Below, in pieces: positions 33,373 through 42,091 of a DNA stretch of 64,000 bases (positions are counted from its first letter, which is position 1; the number at the start of each line of letters is the position of its first letter). The stretch lies in assembly GCF_947090775.1 (NCBI RefSeq), contig NZ_OX352321.1, forward strand, positions 434,001 through 498,000, written 5' to 3'. Origin of the DNA: Pseudarthrobacter sp. MM222. GTDB lineage: Bacteria > Actinomycetota > Actinomycetes > Actinomycetales > Micrococcaceae. The notes under the pieces are model-generated. The model worked only from the letters and a program-made list of their open reading frames with translations. It had not been told where the DNA came from and ran no database searches. The position numbers and the translations under genes are program-made.

Positions 33373-35079
33373 TCAAACGGGCTGACTGAGGGGGTGCCCA
33401 CCTTGTTGGGTGCGGTGTGGAGCTGCGGTGGTGTCGGCGTCGAAGGCCACCTTGCCCCCGACGACGGTCATGCGGGCGTGGTTTGCCAGTAGCCCGGAAG
33501 GTTCGGCGGCGAGGGGGTTGCTGTCCAGTACGGTGAAGTCCGCGAGGTAGCCGGCAGCGATGCGGCCCTGCCGGTCCTCGGTCCGGCAGGAGAACGCGGC
33601 GTCACGGGTCGCGTGGCGGAGTGCGTCGGCGAGGTCCAGGGCGTATCCGGGCAGGTTGGCTTCGAGGGTGGGGTCCAGGGCCGAGCGCCTGGTGGATGCG
33701 ACATACATGTTGGGCAAGGGCTGATGCGGGGCGGTCGGTGCGTCGGTACTGAGGGCCAGGGTTGCGCCTGCGTCGGTGAATTCGGTCCAGGGGTATGCCC
33801 TCTCGGTGCGGTGGTCTCCCAGCACGCTTTGCCAGTTTTCCTGAATGGCGGGGTCGGCGTGGACGGGCTGCATCGAAGCCACCACGCCGAGCGCTGCAAG
33901 CCGCCTGACGTTATCCTCCGTCACCGTTTCGAGGTGTTCGATGCGGTGCCTGCGGTCCCGGGGACCGTTACGCCGGTATGCCTCCTCCAGGGCGTCCAGG
34001 GCTATGTCGGATGCCTCATCACCTATGGCGTGCAGTGCTATCTGGAGTCCGGCTGCGTCGGCCGCGGTTACGACGGGGGTCAGGGAACCGCGGTCCCAGA
34101 TAGGCGCACAGGAGCTGCCGTCGGCGTACGGCTCCTTCATGGCTGCTGTGCAACTATCAATAACGCCGTCAACAACGAGCTTGATTCCGCAGATCTGCAG
34201 CCAGTCACCGTTCAGCTCAGCGGCCAGGCGGACGGCCTTTACTACTTGCGCCACGTTCCCGGCCTCGGTTTCTCGGCGGGCCACCAGGACGTGCCCTTTG
34301 ACCCTGATCGGGAGGGTGTTGTTGTGCCGAACCAGGGCACGCCGGAAGGCGGCAAGGTCATCGTCCTGCACGGCCATGTCCACCGCTGCCGTGACCCCGA
34401 CGGCGAGATAGTTGGTGAAGGCCTCCTCCAGCTGGGCATCCCGGTCTTCGTCGGTGGCGTAGGCGGCGAGGGCGGGCCAGACGATTTGCTGGGCCGCAGT
34501 CTCGTACAGCATCCCGTCGGCTTTCCCGGTTTCCGGGTTCCGGCCGATGCGTCCGCCGATGGGGTCGGGGGTATTGTCATCAATTCCCAGTTCCGCCAGG
34601 GCGACGCTGTTGACCCATACCGAGTGCAGGTCGTTGGCATCCAGGTAAACGGGACGCTCCGGTACTGCTTCGTCCAGCAAGTCCCGGGTGGGGTGCTTCC
34701 CGGCCAGTGAACTGTAGAGCCATCCGGCGCCCAGGATTCGTCGTGCGTCGGTGCCGTCGGCTGCCTCTCGGAGGCGGCGCTGCAGATCAGCCAGGTCGGT
34801 ACCCTCGCGCAGCGGGACCTTTTGCAAAGCCTGCCCCATCATCAAAAGGTGTGTGTGCGCGTCGATGAATCCGGGAAGGACAAAGCCGCCACCGAGGTCC
34901 ACTTCAGCAGCACCCTCTCCTGCCGCGTGACGTGCGTCGGCCTCATTTCCTACGTGGATGAAGCGGGAACCATCCACCACGAAGGCGTCGGCGAGGGAGT
35001 CGTCGGCGGTGAAGACGGTGGCATTGGTGTACAGCGTGCGAGGCAAGGCAGTGCTTTCTGTGGGGAAGGGGCGGGACAT
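33373..35079 (-). CDS. YtcJ/NfdA-like metal-dependent amidohydrolase, 568 aa
   Basis: Member of the amidohydrolase_3 group, which includes N-substituted formamide deformylase. The metal-binding start is GGFVLPGFIDAHTHLLMMG (His75, His77). Other landmarks are IALHAIGDEASDIALDALEE, RHRIEHLETVTEDNVRRLAA and ALSTDAPTAPHQPLPNMYVA, the last with the conserved Asp. The protein ends with the usual AAGYLADFTVLDSNPL plus a short tail. No signal peptide, so it is cytoplasmic. Its ATG overlaps the MFS stop as TGATG. The deformylase role is one possibility; many YtcJ proteins have no known substrate. Confidence 0.88.
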   Translation of the reverse strand: MSRPFPTESTALPRTLYTNATVFTADDSLADAFVVDGSRFIHVGNEADARHAAGEGAAEVDLGGGFVLPGFIDAHTHLLMMGQALQKVPLREGTDLADLQRRLREAADGTDARRILGAGWLYSSLAGKHPTRDLLDEAVPERPVYLDANDLHSVWVNSVALAELGIDDNTPDPIGGRIGRNPETGKADGMLYETAAQQIVWPALAAYATDEDRDAQLEEAFTNYLAVGVTAAVDMAVQDDDLAAFRRALVRHNNTLPIRVKGHVLVARRETEAGNVAQVVKAVRLAAELNGDWLQICGIKLVVDGVIDSCTAAMKEPYADGSSCAPIWDRGSLTPVVTAADAAGLQIALHAIGDEASDIALDALEEAYRRNGPRDRRHRIEHLETVTEDNVRRLAALGVVASMQPVHADPAIQENWQSVLGDHRTERAYPWTEFTDAGATLALSTDAPTAPHQPLPNMYVASTRRSALDPTLEANLPGYALDLADALRHATRDAAFSCRTEDRQGRIAAGYLADFTVLDSNPLAAEPSGLLANHARMTVVGGKVAFDADTTAAPHRTQQGGHPLSQPV

Positions 35080-36296
35080 CAGGCGATCGCCGCCTGGTTG
35101 AGGTCCAGGGATGGGTCGCTGGTGCCGGCCTTTTCGGTGCGGACTGAAATCCTTGAAATGAGGAGCAACGGAACCATCAGGACCAGTGTCATGCCTGCCA
35201 GGATGTAACCGAGGACGTCGTAACCGGCGGCGGCTGAGACGAAGGTTCCGAAGAACGGAGCGAACGAGGACCCGACCAGATAGACCCCGAGTACCGGTGC
35301 GGACCAGCGGCCGGCCGCGTCCAGCGCAGCTGCTGTGGCCACGATGTAGATAAATGCCAGCATGTAGAGGGTGTTCCAGGCGATGATGACGGCCATGTAC
35401 CAGCCGGGATCAGTGACGATTCCCGAGAGCATCTTCAGGGCAGCGCCGGCCAGCAGGGCCACCGCCAGCGGTATTGTCCGGCCAAGCCGTCGCCCGGCCA
35501 GTCCGACAAGTCCGGAGGCGATGAGGCCGCCTAAGGTCGACAGGCTCAGGACCAGCCCCATACCGGTTTCGTCCAGCTGCGCCTGATCCGCGCCCATGGT
35601 CGCGGCGACAGCCCACAGCGAGTCTTCGCTGAGCGCCCACAAAGCGAAGCATGCGAGCAGCCCGAAGCCTGCCAGGGCTGTTGTCTTCGAGGCCTTCCTG
35701 GGCTGGGACACGGCCGGGAGGGCTTCGGTCGACGGGCGGTCCGGCAGCCAGGCAGTGGTGAACAATGCGGCCAGGGCCAGGCCCGCCAGCAGGCCAAATG
35801 CGCTGCCCATGCCCGCGCCCAGAACAGGAATGACGAAGAGGATAACCGATACGATCGCGCGGTTCGTGAATCCGCTGATGCCGGATGCGCGGTCGGGATT
35901 GCGAAGAGCGCCCAGGGCGGCACCGCCAGCCGAAACCGCTCCTCCGGCTCCAAGACCACCCACCAGGACGCCGGCAATGACGAAGGGCGCCGACGGAATG
36001 AAGGCAGCAGCACCGAAACCCGCCGCGGCCAATACCAGCCCGGCACGGGCAATGAGGTACCTCCCGTTTCGAGACGCCCACTTTGACGTCAGGAGGCAGG
36101 TGACCGCGCACGCAAGGAGCGAACCCGTCATGAGTGTCCCCGCCTCGGTATCTGAGAAGCCGGGTTCTCCCGTAAGAGCGACGATCATGACGGGCACCAG
36201 GTTGGCGGTCATGAAGCCGACGACGCTGATACCGAATACCGAGATGGCCCGTGTAGCGGTGAGGGGAACGCGCCCTGTTTGGTGGTCCTGGGACAT
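35079..36296 (-). CDS. MFS transporter, 405 aa, of the amide/amine operon
   Basis: About 12 TM segments with Ala/Gly-rich helices; the first is AISVFGISVVGFMTANLVPV. The loop between TM2 and TM3 is weakly MFS-like (SKWASRNGRYLIARAGLVLA). A cytoplasmic stretch near residues 190-205 (DRPSTEALPAVSQPRKASK) separates the halves. It is the first structural gene after the TetR regulator (105 nt) and is coupled to the amidohydrolase. It presumably imports the amide or amine substrate, although export cannot be excluded. An inverted repeat for TetR lies just upstream. Confidence 0.88.
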   Translation of the reverse strand: MSQDHQTGRVPLTATRAISVFGISVVGFMTANLVPVMIVALTGEPGFSDTEAGTLMTGSLLACAVTCLLTSKWASRNGRYLIARAGLVLAAAGFGAAAFIPSAPFVIAGVLVGGLGAGGAVSAGGAALGALRNPDRASGISGFTNRAIVSVILFVIPVLGAGMGSAFGLLAGLALAALFTTAWLPDRPSTEALPAVSQPRKASKTTALAGFGLLACFALWALSEDSLWAVAATMGADQAQLDETGMGLVLSLSTLGGLIASGLVGLAGRRLGRTIPLAVALLAGAALKMLSGIVTDPGWYMAVIIAWNTLYMLAFIYIVATAAALDAAGRWSAPVLGVYLVGSSFAPFFGTFVSAAAGYDVLGYILAGMTLVLMVPLLLISRISVRTEKAGTSDPSLDLNQAAIA

Positions 36297-36320
36297 GGAC
36301 TGCTCCTTGCTGGGATGGAG

Positions 36321-36353
36321 TGAAGGCCGTCACAAAATGAATGGCCTTCATTT
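36321..36353. promoter_or_regulatory. TetR-type operator before the MFS gene
   Basis: AAATGAA-TGGCC-TTCATTT (36335-36353) is a 7-bp inverted repeat with a 5-nt spacer, the size expected for a TetR dimer site. It overlaps a second inversion, TGAAGGCC (36321-36328) with GGCCTTCA (36343-36350). It lies 25-57 nt before the MFS start and downstream of the TetR stop. It would let TetR control the MFS-amidohydrolase-deiminase-amidase unit. Confidence 0.68.
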
Positions 36354-36401
36354 ATTATGAGGATGACCGCTCCCCAGCACAAGGGTTTTTATGAAAGCCT
36401 T

Positions 36402-37016
36402 TCAGAAATCCATTTTCACCCCTTGGCGCAGCCCGGCAAGGAGCATCTCCACGGCAAAGGCGAAAGCCGCCTCGGACCGCTTCGCCGGAGGGCCGAGGTT
36501 GGCTATGGCCGCGGAAAGCGCCGGAAACTGGCCTGATGGGGGAGACCAGACAACTTCCGGAGCGGTAAGCTCCAGGGCCGAACCGAGAACGAGGTAGTCC
36601 ACGGTGGTGATGGCGGGAACAACCGCGGAAGCTGCCAAGCCAGCCTTTCCCAAAACGATGGCCATGTCCTCGTAAATCCCCATGACGCCCAGATCCCGAA
36701 CTGTCTGGGTCACCAAGAGCGGCACCAGGCGGGGATGCTCCAGCAGGCAGGTACGGTAACCATGCGCCAACGTGCGAAGTGCGTCCTCCCACGAGAGGTT
36801 CTCCGTATCGAGAAGAGGCCGACTGGAAAAGACGCGCCCGCGCATGAGCTCGATGATGTGCTCACGGTTCTCGATGTAGTTATATAGGGCTGATTGGCTG
36901 ACCCCCAGCTCCTTCGCAACCTTAGGAAAGCTGAAGTCTCCGAAGGCATCCACCAGTGACAATGCCGTACTGACGATGGCATCGACGGACAGGAGTGGCG
37001 ATCGTGGGCGCGGCAT
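36402..37016 (-). CDS. TetR-family transcriptional regulator, 204 aa
   Basis: N-terminal TetR DNA-binding domain: LLSVDAIVSTALSLVDAFGD followed by FSFPKVAKELGVSQSALYNY (recognition helix SQSALYNYIENREHI). The C-terminal ligand domain is mostly helical with RTLAHGYRTCLLEHPRLVPL, resembling the TetR_C/TetR class II region. ATG 37016 is used. It precedes the MFS operon on the same strand and is its likely local repressor through 36335-36353. The 233-nt gap upstream of it (37017-37249) shows no gene. Confidence 0.92.
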   Translation of the reverse strand: MPRPRSPLLSVDAIVSTALSLVDAFGDFSFPKVAKELGVSQSALYNYIENREHIIELMRGRVFSSRPLLDTENLSWEDALRTLAHGYRTCLLEHPRLVPLLVTQTVRDLGVMGIYEDMAIVLGKAGLAASAVVPAITTVDYLVLGSALELTAPEVVWSPPSGQFPALSAAIANLGPPAKRSEAAFAFAVEMLLAGLRQGVKMDF

Positions 37017-37249
37017 GGGACTCCTTGACGGGGATAGGGTCCATTCAATCTAACTGGCCTTTCCCACTTGCGAATGCCATCAGGATGATTCCAGTCACCG
37101 ATCATTTGGACCGGGTGATCTCGTCGACATGAGCGAGTCGTTCCAGGCCGGCCTGTCTGTACTTGCGCGCTTCGCATGCACATAGAGACCACCGCACTTT
37201 GCATCGTCCCCAGCGCCTGCGTGGCCTCCCCGGGGAACTGGCTAGGCCG

Positions 37250-38338
37250 CTACCGGGCGATTGTGAACGCGTCGGTGAAGGTGTAGTCCTTGGCCGGAAC
37301 GAACCTGGCGGAAAGCTTGTCGGCTGTGACCGTCACGTCCAGGGTGCCGAAGGCCGGATTCTTGTTCCCGCCGGACCAGGTGGCGAAATATCCGGCCTCC
37401 GGGTCGTTGTCGTTGACGTCGTAGAAGCTCTCCCCACCTACTCCCACGGTGGTGAAGACCGTTCCGGCGCCCTTGACCATGGTGGCGTCCGGGTCTGTGA
37501 TGCAGCCGGGCACCACGGCGTCGGGGACCAGAGCGGGACAGGCGGGTCCGGTCCCGAGCTGGTGGGTGCGTTGGTAAATGTGGTCATGCCCGGTCAATAC
37601 CAGGTCCACCTTCTTCGCGAGCAGCATGCTTGCGAAGTCCTGGCCGACCTTGCAGTCGTACTGGCCCACGCTCAGGCACGGGGCGTGCATGCCGACGACA
37701 GTCCAGGGGATGTTCGCCGTCCTGGCCCCGTCGATGGCATTCGCGGTCCAATTCCAGCGTTCGCTCCCGCTTGAGAAGTCCAGGTGTTGCTCGTTCTGGA
37801 AGTCGATGCCGGGAGATACCATGACAAACCGCACCAGGGGGTCCTGCTGCGGGACGTCCACGTACCACTGCGTTCCGTAGTCCCCCTGAATTCCGGGCAG
37901 CCTGTTGGGCAGGCACTGGACGAATTTTGCGATGTCACCGTCGCTGCGGTCGCTTTCGTGGTTGCCGGTGAGAAGCTCATAGGGGAAGTCGGAGCCCAGT
38001 TTCTCCTTGACCATGTCGCAGAACCGGTCCTCGATCCCGGCCCTGTAGGAGAAGTCGCCGAGGGCGAGGTTGAACTGGGGCCGGAGATCGGCGATGGTGT
38101 CCAGCACCTGCCTGGATTCTTTCCGGACGCCGATGTCGGCCTGGGCGGTGAAGTGCACCGCCGCCGCCGGGGTCGACGAAGCGGACAGCGTCGGTTCCGA
38201 GGATCCCGGAGCGGCTGAGGATCCCGGCGGCGGCGATGGCGCGGGGCTGTCCAGTGCACACCCAGCCAGCATCAAAGCCAAACTGGCCAGAGCCGCGCTG
38301 AGGATGGTGCCCGTTCCGCGCAGTGCTGAGTTCTTCAC
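37250..38338 (-). CDS. Secreted metallophosphoesterase lipoprotein, 362 aa
   Basis: Calcineurin-like phosphoesterase exported as a lipoprotein: signal peptide with lipobox LAGC, Cys27, then a Ser/Pro-rich linker of about 40 residues. The metal motifs appear in order: FTAQADIG, LALGDFSY (GD), TGNHESDRSDGD (GNHE), VVGMHAPC and LTGHDHIYQR (GHxH). The frame is open to 38449, but GTG 38338 has SD AGGAGG and is followed at once by the signal peptide, so it is chosen. Family relatives include phosphodiesterases and purple acid phosphatases; substrate unknown. It has no operon partner. Confidence 0.92.
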   Translation of the reverse strand: MKNSALRGTGTILSAALASLALMLAGCALDSPAPSPPPGSSAAPGSSEPTLSASSTPAAAVHFTAQADIGVRKESRQVLDTIADLRPQFNLALGDFSYRAGIEDRFCDMVKEKLGSDFPYELLTGNHESDRSDGDIAKFVQCLPNRLPGIQGDYGTQWYVDVPQQDPLVRFVMVSPGIDFQNEQHLDFSSGSERWNWTANAIDGARTANIPWTVVGMHAPCLSVGQYDCKVGQDFASMLLAKKVDLVLTGHDHIYQRTHQLGTGPACPALVPDAVVPGCITDPDATMVKGAGTVFTTVGVGGESFYDVNDNDPEAGYFATWSGGNKNPAFGTLDVTVTADKLSARFVPAKDYTFTDAFTIAR

Positions 38339-38553
38339 AATGCCTCCTGCCGGATGCGAAATCCATGACAAACGCCACGGTACTAGCGTCGCCCGGCGGT
38401 GCTGAGAAATCACTGAACGGTGCCGGCGTCGACCCTGACCGGAGGTCACACCGTTTCTGGTGGCAGATCCCCACGGATATTTGATTCGGTTTCAGGCCTC
38501 CCTGGGTTGAGCGCGAAAACATCCACCGACCTGTGCACTATCAGCCGCAGCCG

Positions 38554-39261
38554 TCAGGCGGAGCAGCCGTCGGGGCCGCAGGCCTCTCCGGCGCCGTCGC
38601 CGGTGGCATTGACCAGCACCAGCGGGTTGCTGTCCTGCCAGGCCTGTTCGAGGGCCGCGGTGAAGGTCTCTGCCGGCTGGGCGCCGGACAGCCCGAACTT
38701 CCGGTCGATCACGAAGAACGGTACGCCGTTGATACCGAGGGCCCGGCCCTCCTCGAAGTCCTGCCGGACGTCGGCGGCGTACTTGTCGGTGCTGAACAGC
38801 TCCGCTACTTCGCCGGCGTCGATCCCGAGGTCCAGTCCCAGGGACGTGAGGTAATCCTGGTTGCCGATGTCCTTGCCGTGCTCGAAGTGGTCGCTGAGCA
38901 GCCGTTCTTTCGCGGCGTCCTGCTTGCCGTGGGCAGCGGCGAGGTGGATCAGGCGGTGCGCGGTGAAGCTGTTGGCAACCACGACGTCGTCGAAACGGTA
39001 GTTGAGGCCCTCGGCTTTGGCCTGGGCGGCCACGTGCTCGAACATTCCGGAGACCTGGTCCGGTGCCATCCCCTTGCGCGTGCTCAGGTAGTCCAGTTCG
39101 GTGCCCTCGTAGTGGTCCGGGAGGGTGGGATCCAGCTGGTAGCTGCGCCACATCACCTCGACGGACTCGCGGTGCGGGAAGGCCGCGAGGGCGGTTTCAA
39201 AGCGGCGCTTGCCGATGTAGCACCAGGGGCAGGCCACGTCGGACCAGATCTCAATCTTCAT
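38554..39261 (-). CDS. DsbA-family oxidoreductase, FrnE-like, 235 aa
   Basis: Thioredoxin-fold 2-hydroxychromene-2-carboxylate-isomerase/DsbA-like protein. Active site CPWC at residues 11-14 in MKIEIWSDVACPWCYIGKRR. The helical insertion has VANSFTAHRLIHLAAAHGKQ, and cis-Pro is in GINGVPFFVIDRKFGLSGAQ. The C-terminus EACGPDGCSA holds an additional CxxxxC pair, as in FrnE of Deinococcus. Start ATG 39261 is chosen because the fold begins there; the frame extends uselessly to 39588. No signal peptide, so cytoplasmic. Confidence 0.93.
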   Translation of the reverse strand: MKIEIWSDVACPWCYIGKRRFETALAAFPHRESVEVMWRSYQLDPTLPDHYEGTELDYLSTRKGMAPDQVSGMFEHVAAQAKAEGLNYRFDDVVVANSFTAHRLIHLAAAHGKQDAAKERLLSDHFEHGKDIGNQDYLTSLGLDLGIDAGEVAELFSTDKYAADVRQDFEEGRALGINGVPFFVIDRKFGLSGAQPAETFTAALEQAWQDSNPLVLVNATGDGAGEACGPDGCSA

Positions 39262-39350
39262 GCTGCCCACAACCCCGGAAGGAGCGGCGGCATTCCCGGA
39301 GGGGTTGTCGGCTTGGTCACGGCGGTCAGGCGGCCGGAAGCCGGAGCCCG

Positions 39351-39887
39351 TCAGGGCCGGATCGCCCGCTCCATCACGAAGTCGTGTTCCACCGTGCTGC
39401 CGAGTTTGAAGGACTTGGTGCCGACCCTGTGGAACCCTGATTTCGAATAGAAGCGGATGGCGCGGGCGTTCTGGCTGTTCACGCCCAGCCAAAGCCCGCG
39501 GGCGCCCGCCGCGGCGGCCGCGGCGATGCTGGCGTGCATCAGTTCGGCCGCGGCGCCGAGGCCATGGTGATCCGGGTGGACATAGCATTTGCTCAGTTCG
39601 GTGCAGGGGAGTTCGGACAGGACCGCGGCCACCTCGGGGTCCTGCGCCGGACGGGCCACGAGCAGGCTGTAGCCGCGGAGTTCACCGGCCTCGTCGATCA
39701 CCAGCACGGTCACCGCGGGGTCGGCGAGGTAGGCGCGGAAGTTGTCCGGGCCCAGGGTGCTTGCCACGTGCGCCGCGATGTCCTCGGGCGCGGACCCGGG
39801 AGGGCAAGCGAGAGGGAAGGTGACGGCGGCCAGCTTGGCCAGCCGGCCGGCGTCGTCCGTGGTTGCCGTCCTGATTACATGCGTCAT
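39351..39887 (-). CDS. GNAT-family N-acetyltransferase, 178 aa
   Basis: Acetyl-CoA-dependent acyltransferase. The GNAT core shows beta4 with ELSKCYVHPDHHGLGAAAEL, where HHGLGAA is the acetyl-CoA pyrophosphate loop (Q/R-x-x-G-x-G/A). Then comes LWLGVNSQNARAIRFYSKSG and FHRVGTKSFKLGSTVEHDFV. ATG 39887 opens with MTHVIRTATTDDAGRLAKL, the usual RxAxxxD start of the fold. It lies 89 nt before the DsbA-like gene on the same strand. Substrate is unknown. Confidence 0.92.
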   Translation of the reverse strand: MTHVIRTATTDDAGRLAKLAAVTFPLACPPGSAPEDIAAHVASTLGPDNFRAYLADPAVTVLVIDEAGELRGYSLLVARPAQDPEVAAVLSELPCTELSKCYVHPDHHGLGAAAELMHASIAAAAAAGARGLWLGVNSQNARAIRFYSKSGFHRVGTKSFKLGSTVEHDFVMERAIRP

Positions 39888-39997
39888 GGTTGAATCTCCC
39901 GGCCGGTGCTGATTTTGCCATGATAGTCCAGCGTCCCAGGCGGCGATCGCTGTCCCGAAACTCTAGTGGGCGGCGGCCTGCCAACCCGGCAGCGCAC

Positions 39998-40846
39998 TCA
40001 GAGGCTGCGGAGGAAAGCGAGCCCCCTTTCAGCCAGTTGGTCCTGGCTCGGGGCGAGGGGCCGCCAGATCGACGCCGCCACGGCGATGGCAGCATTCTCG
40101 GCCGTGAAACTTTCAATGTTCAGCGGTCCCCGGTAGCCCACGTCGGTCAGGACCTGCAGGAAGCCTTTCCAGTCCGTCTGGTCCCCGCCGGGGGCGCCGC
40201 GGTCGTTCCCGCAGACCTGCACGTGCACCAGATGTTCTCCGGCGGCCCGGACCGCCGCGGCCACGGAACGCTCCTCGATGTGGAGGTGGTAACTGTCCAG
40301 CGCGAGGCCGACGCCGTTCCCGAGCAGCGGACCCAGCGCCTCAAGCGCTTGCTCCACCGTGTTCATTAGCGACGTTTCATACCTGTTCAGTGGCTCGATG
40401 CCCAACACCACACCCGCCTCCTGGGCCCGGGCGGCGAGCGGCTGAAGGTTGCGGCGCAACTCCGCGTAGGTGTCGCTCCGCTGCTCCCGCGACATCCGCC
40501 AGACCCGGCCGGTTTGAGCGTAGAAGGGTCCGCAGACCGTGGGCGAACCGATGCTGCCGGCCAGGGCGATGCAGGCTGCCAGGTAGGCCTGGGTCCTTTC
40601 CACGGAAGCCGGATCCGCAGCGACCAGGTCCCGCCCCGGTGCCATGGCCCCGACAAGAAAGGGCTTGAGCCCGTTTCCCTCCAGGGATTCCAGCACCTTT
40701 CCCGCGGTGAAGTCGCCGTCGTTTTCCAGCGGGAGTTCGACGGCGTCAAACCCCAGGCTGGCGATTTTCGCCAACAACCCCGGGAGGTTGAAGTCGGTCA
40801 AGGGTGACTCCCAGACCCAGGTGCTGATCCCGATCAGTCGTTCCAC
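39998..40846 (-). CDS. Sugar isomerase/epimerase-like TIM-barrel protein, 282 aa
   Basis: Xylose-isomerase-like barrel of the D-tagatose/psicose 3-epimerase group. Visible: ISTWVWESPLTDFNLPGLLA at the N-terminus, FDAVELPLENDGD, VVLGIEPLNRYETSLMNTVE with the metal-binding Glu, VGLALDSYHLHIEERSVAAA with Asp and His, and HVQVCGNDRGAPGGDQTDW. The final metal Glu is in YRGPLNIESFTAENAAIA. It ends the leftward importer unit, 21 nt after the binding-protein stop. It could epimerise a ketose or a 3-keto sugar produced by the Gfo/Idh enzymes upstream. Confidence 0.9.
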   Translation of the reverse strand: MERLIGISTWVWESPLTDFNLPGLLAKIASLGFDAVELPLENDGDFTAGKVLESLEGNGLKPFLVGAMAPGRDLVAADPASVERTQAYLAACIALAGSIGSPTVCGPFYAQTGRVWRMSREQRSDTYAELRRNLQPLAARAQEAGVVLGIEPLNRYETSLMNTVEQALEALGPLLGNGVGLALDSYHLHIEERSVAAAVRAAGEHLVHVQVCGNDRGAPGGDQTDWKGFLQVLTDVGYRGPLNIESFTAENAAIAVAASIWRPLAPSQDQLAERGLAFLRSL

Positions 40847-40867
40847 GCTGCCACCTTTGCCGCCGCG

Positions 40868-42091
40868 TCAGGGGATCTGCCGTTGCTGCCACACCTGCGG
40901 GTAGCCGGCCAGGTCCTCGCCGCCGAACTTGGCGTAGTGCCCGCCGGGCATGCCCTGGTTGCGCTGGAGCCATTCGTCGAGTTCGTCCGCGAGGATGGGC
41001 TTCTGGGGCAGGACCCATTCGGCCGGGATCTGCTCGCCCTTGAAGATCTTTTCCAACGCCAGCAGCGGGGTCCGCCATTGGAAGTTGGAGTAGACCGGGG
41101 CCATGGCGGTGATCCCGGTTTGCTTCCACTTGGTCAGGAAGCTCATCTCATCCTCGCCGGTCATTACGGGCAGGTCCTTGCCGGCGTCCTCGAAGGCCTC
41201 GAGGGCAGCTACGGCACCGTCGCCGGCGTCCATCCAGACGCCTTTGACGTCGCCCGTGGCCAGTTCATCGGAGATGATCTTCTTGATCTCGGTGGGGTCT
41301 GCTCCGGTGAAGTAGTCCTTGGCCTGAATGCCCTTTTCCTCGAAGATCTTCTTGGCCGCCGCCCAGCGGTGTTCCAGCACGTCCACACCCGGGAGGATGC
41401 GCAGGGCCACCACCTTGTCGCCGGACTGAAGCTTTTCGCTCAGGAAAGTGGCGGTGTCGATGCCCCAGGCAAACCCGCCGATCGGGTGGATGAACGTGGT
41501 GGCGCAGTCAGTCTCCACGCCGCGGTCAAACACCACCACGGGCTTGCCCGTCTGGCAGGCACGTTCGACCGCCTGGGTCAGGGCTGCGGTGGAGTTGGGC
41601 GAGATGACAAACGCACCGCAGTTGCCCTCTGCGATGAAGTAGTCGATGTCCGCGATTTGGGTGTTGTCATTGTCCTTGGCGTCCCGGGTTTCCATCTCGG
41701 AGATGACCCCGGAGCTCTGGAGTGCCTTCAGCTGCTGATTCATGGTGATCCAGCCGGTCTGCCGCCAGGGGTTGGAGATCGAGGCGTTGGCGAAGCAGAC
41801 CTTTTGCGCTCCCTGGGCCGCGAACTTGGCCGTGTCCGTCATATCGCCCGCGATGTACTGCAGGTAGGGCTGTTCCGCACTCCCTTCAAAGCTTGCCGAG
41901 CGCTGCTGGAACTGTGTGTCGTAGAGCGCCTGGCTAAACCAGTCTTTGCTGGCGGGAGTGGTTGCCGCCGGAGAGCCGGTGCCGGCGCCCGTGGTTTGGG
42001 TGACGGATGGGTCGGTGGTGGTGCACGCGGTCAGGGCCACCAGCGGCAATGCTGCGGCAAGGGCGATCACGCGGACAGAGTTATTGCGCAT
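40868..42091 (-). CDS. Sugar ABC binding lipoprotein, RbsB/peripla_BP_4 type, 407 aa
   Basis: Ligand receptor of the RbsA/C/C importer. Signal peptide with lipobox LTAC (Cys23), then a Thr/Ala/Gly-rich linker. The fold resembles RbsB/rhizopine-binding proteins: NTQIADIDYFIAEGNCGAFV, VERACQTGKPVVVFDRGVET, DKVVALRILPGVDVLEHRWA and KGVWMDAGDGAVAALEAFED. At about 400 aa it belongs to the longer group. Its ATG overlaps the permease stop (TGATG). Expected ligand: a monosaccharide or small glycoside. Confidence 0.92.
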   Translation of the reverse strand: MRNNSVRVIALAAALPLVALTACTTTDPSVTQTTGAGTGSPAATTPASKDWFSQALYDTQFQQRSASFEGSAEQPYLQYIAGDMTDTAKFAAQGAQKVCFANASISNPWRQTGWITMNQQLKALQSSGVISEMETRDAKDNDNTQIADIDYFIAEGNCGAFVISPNSTAALTQAVERACQTGKPVVVFDRGVETDCATTFIHPIGGFAWGIDTATFLSEKLQSGDKVVALRILPGVDVLEHRWAAAKKIFEEKGIQAKDYFTGADPTEIKKIISDELATGDVKGVWMDAGDGAVAALEAFEDAGKDLPVMTGEDEMSFLTKWKQTGITAMAPVYSNFQWRTPLLALEKIFKGEQIPAEWVLPQKPILADELDEWLQRNQGMPGGHYAKFGGEDLAGYPQVWQQRQIP

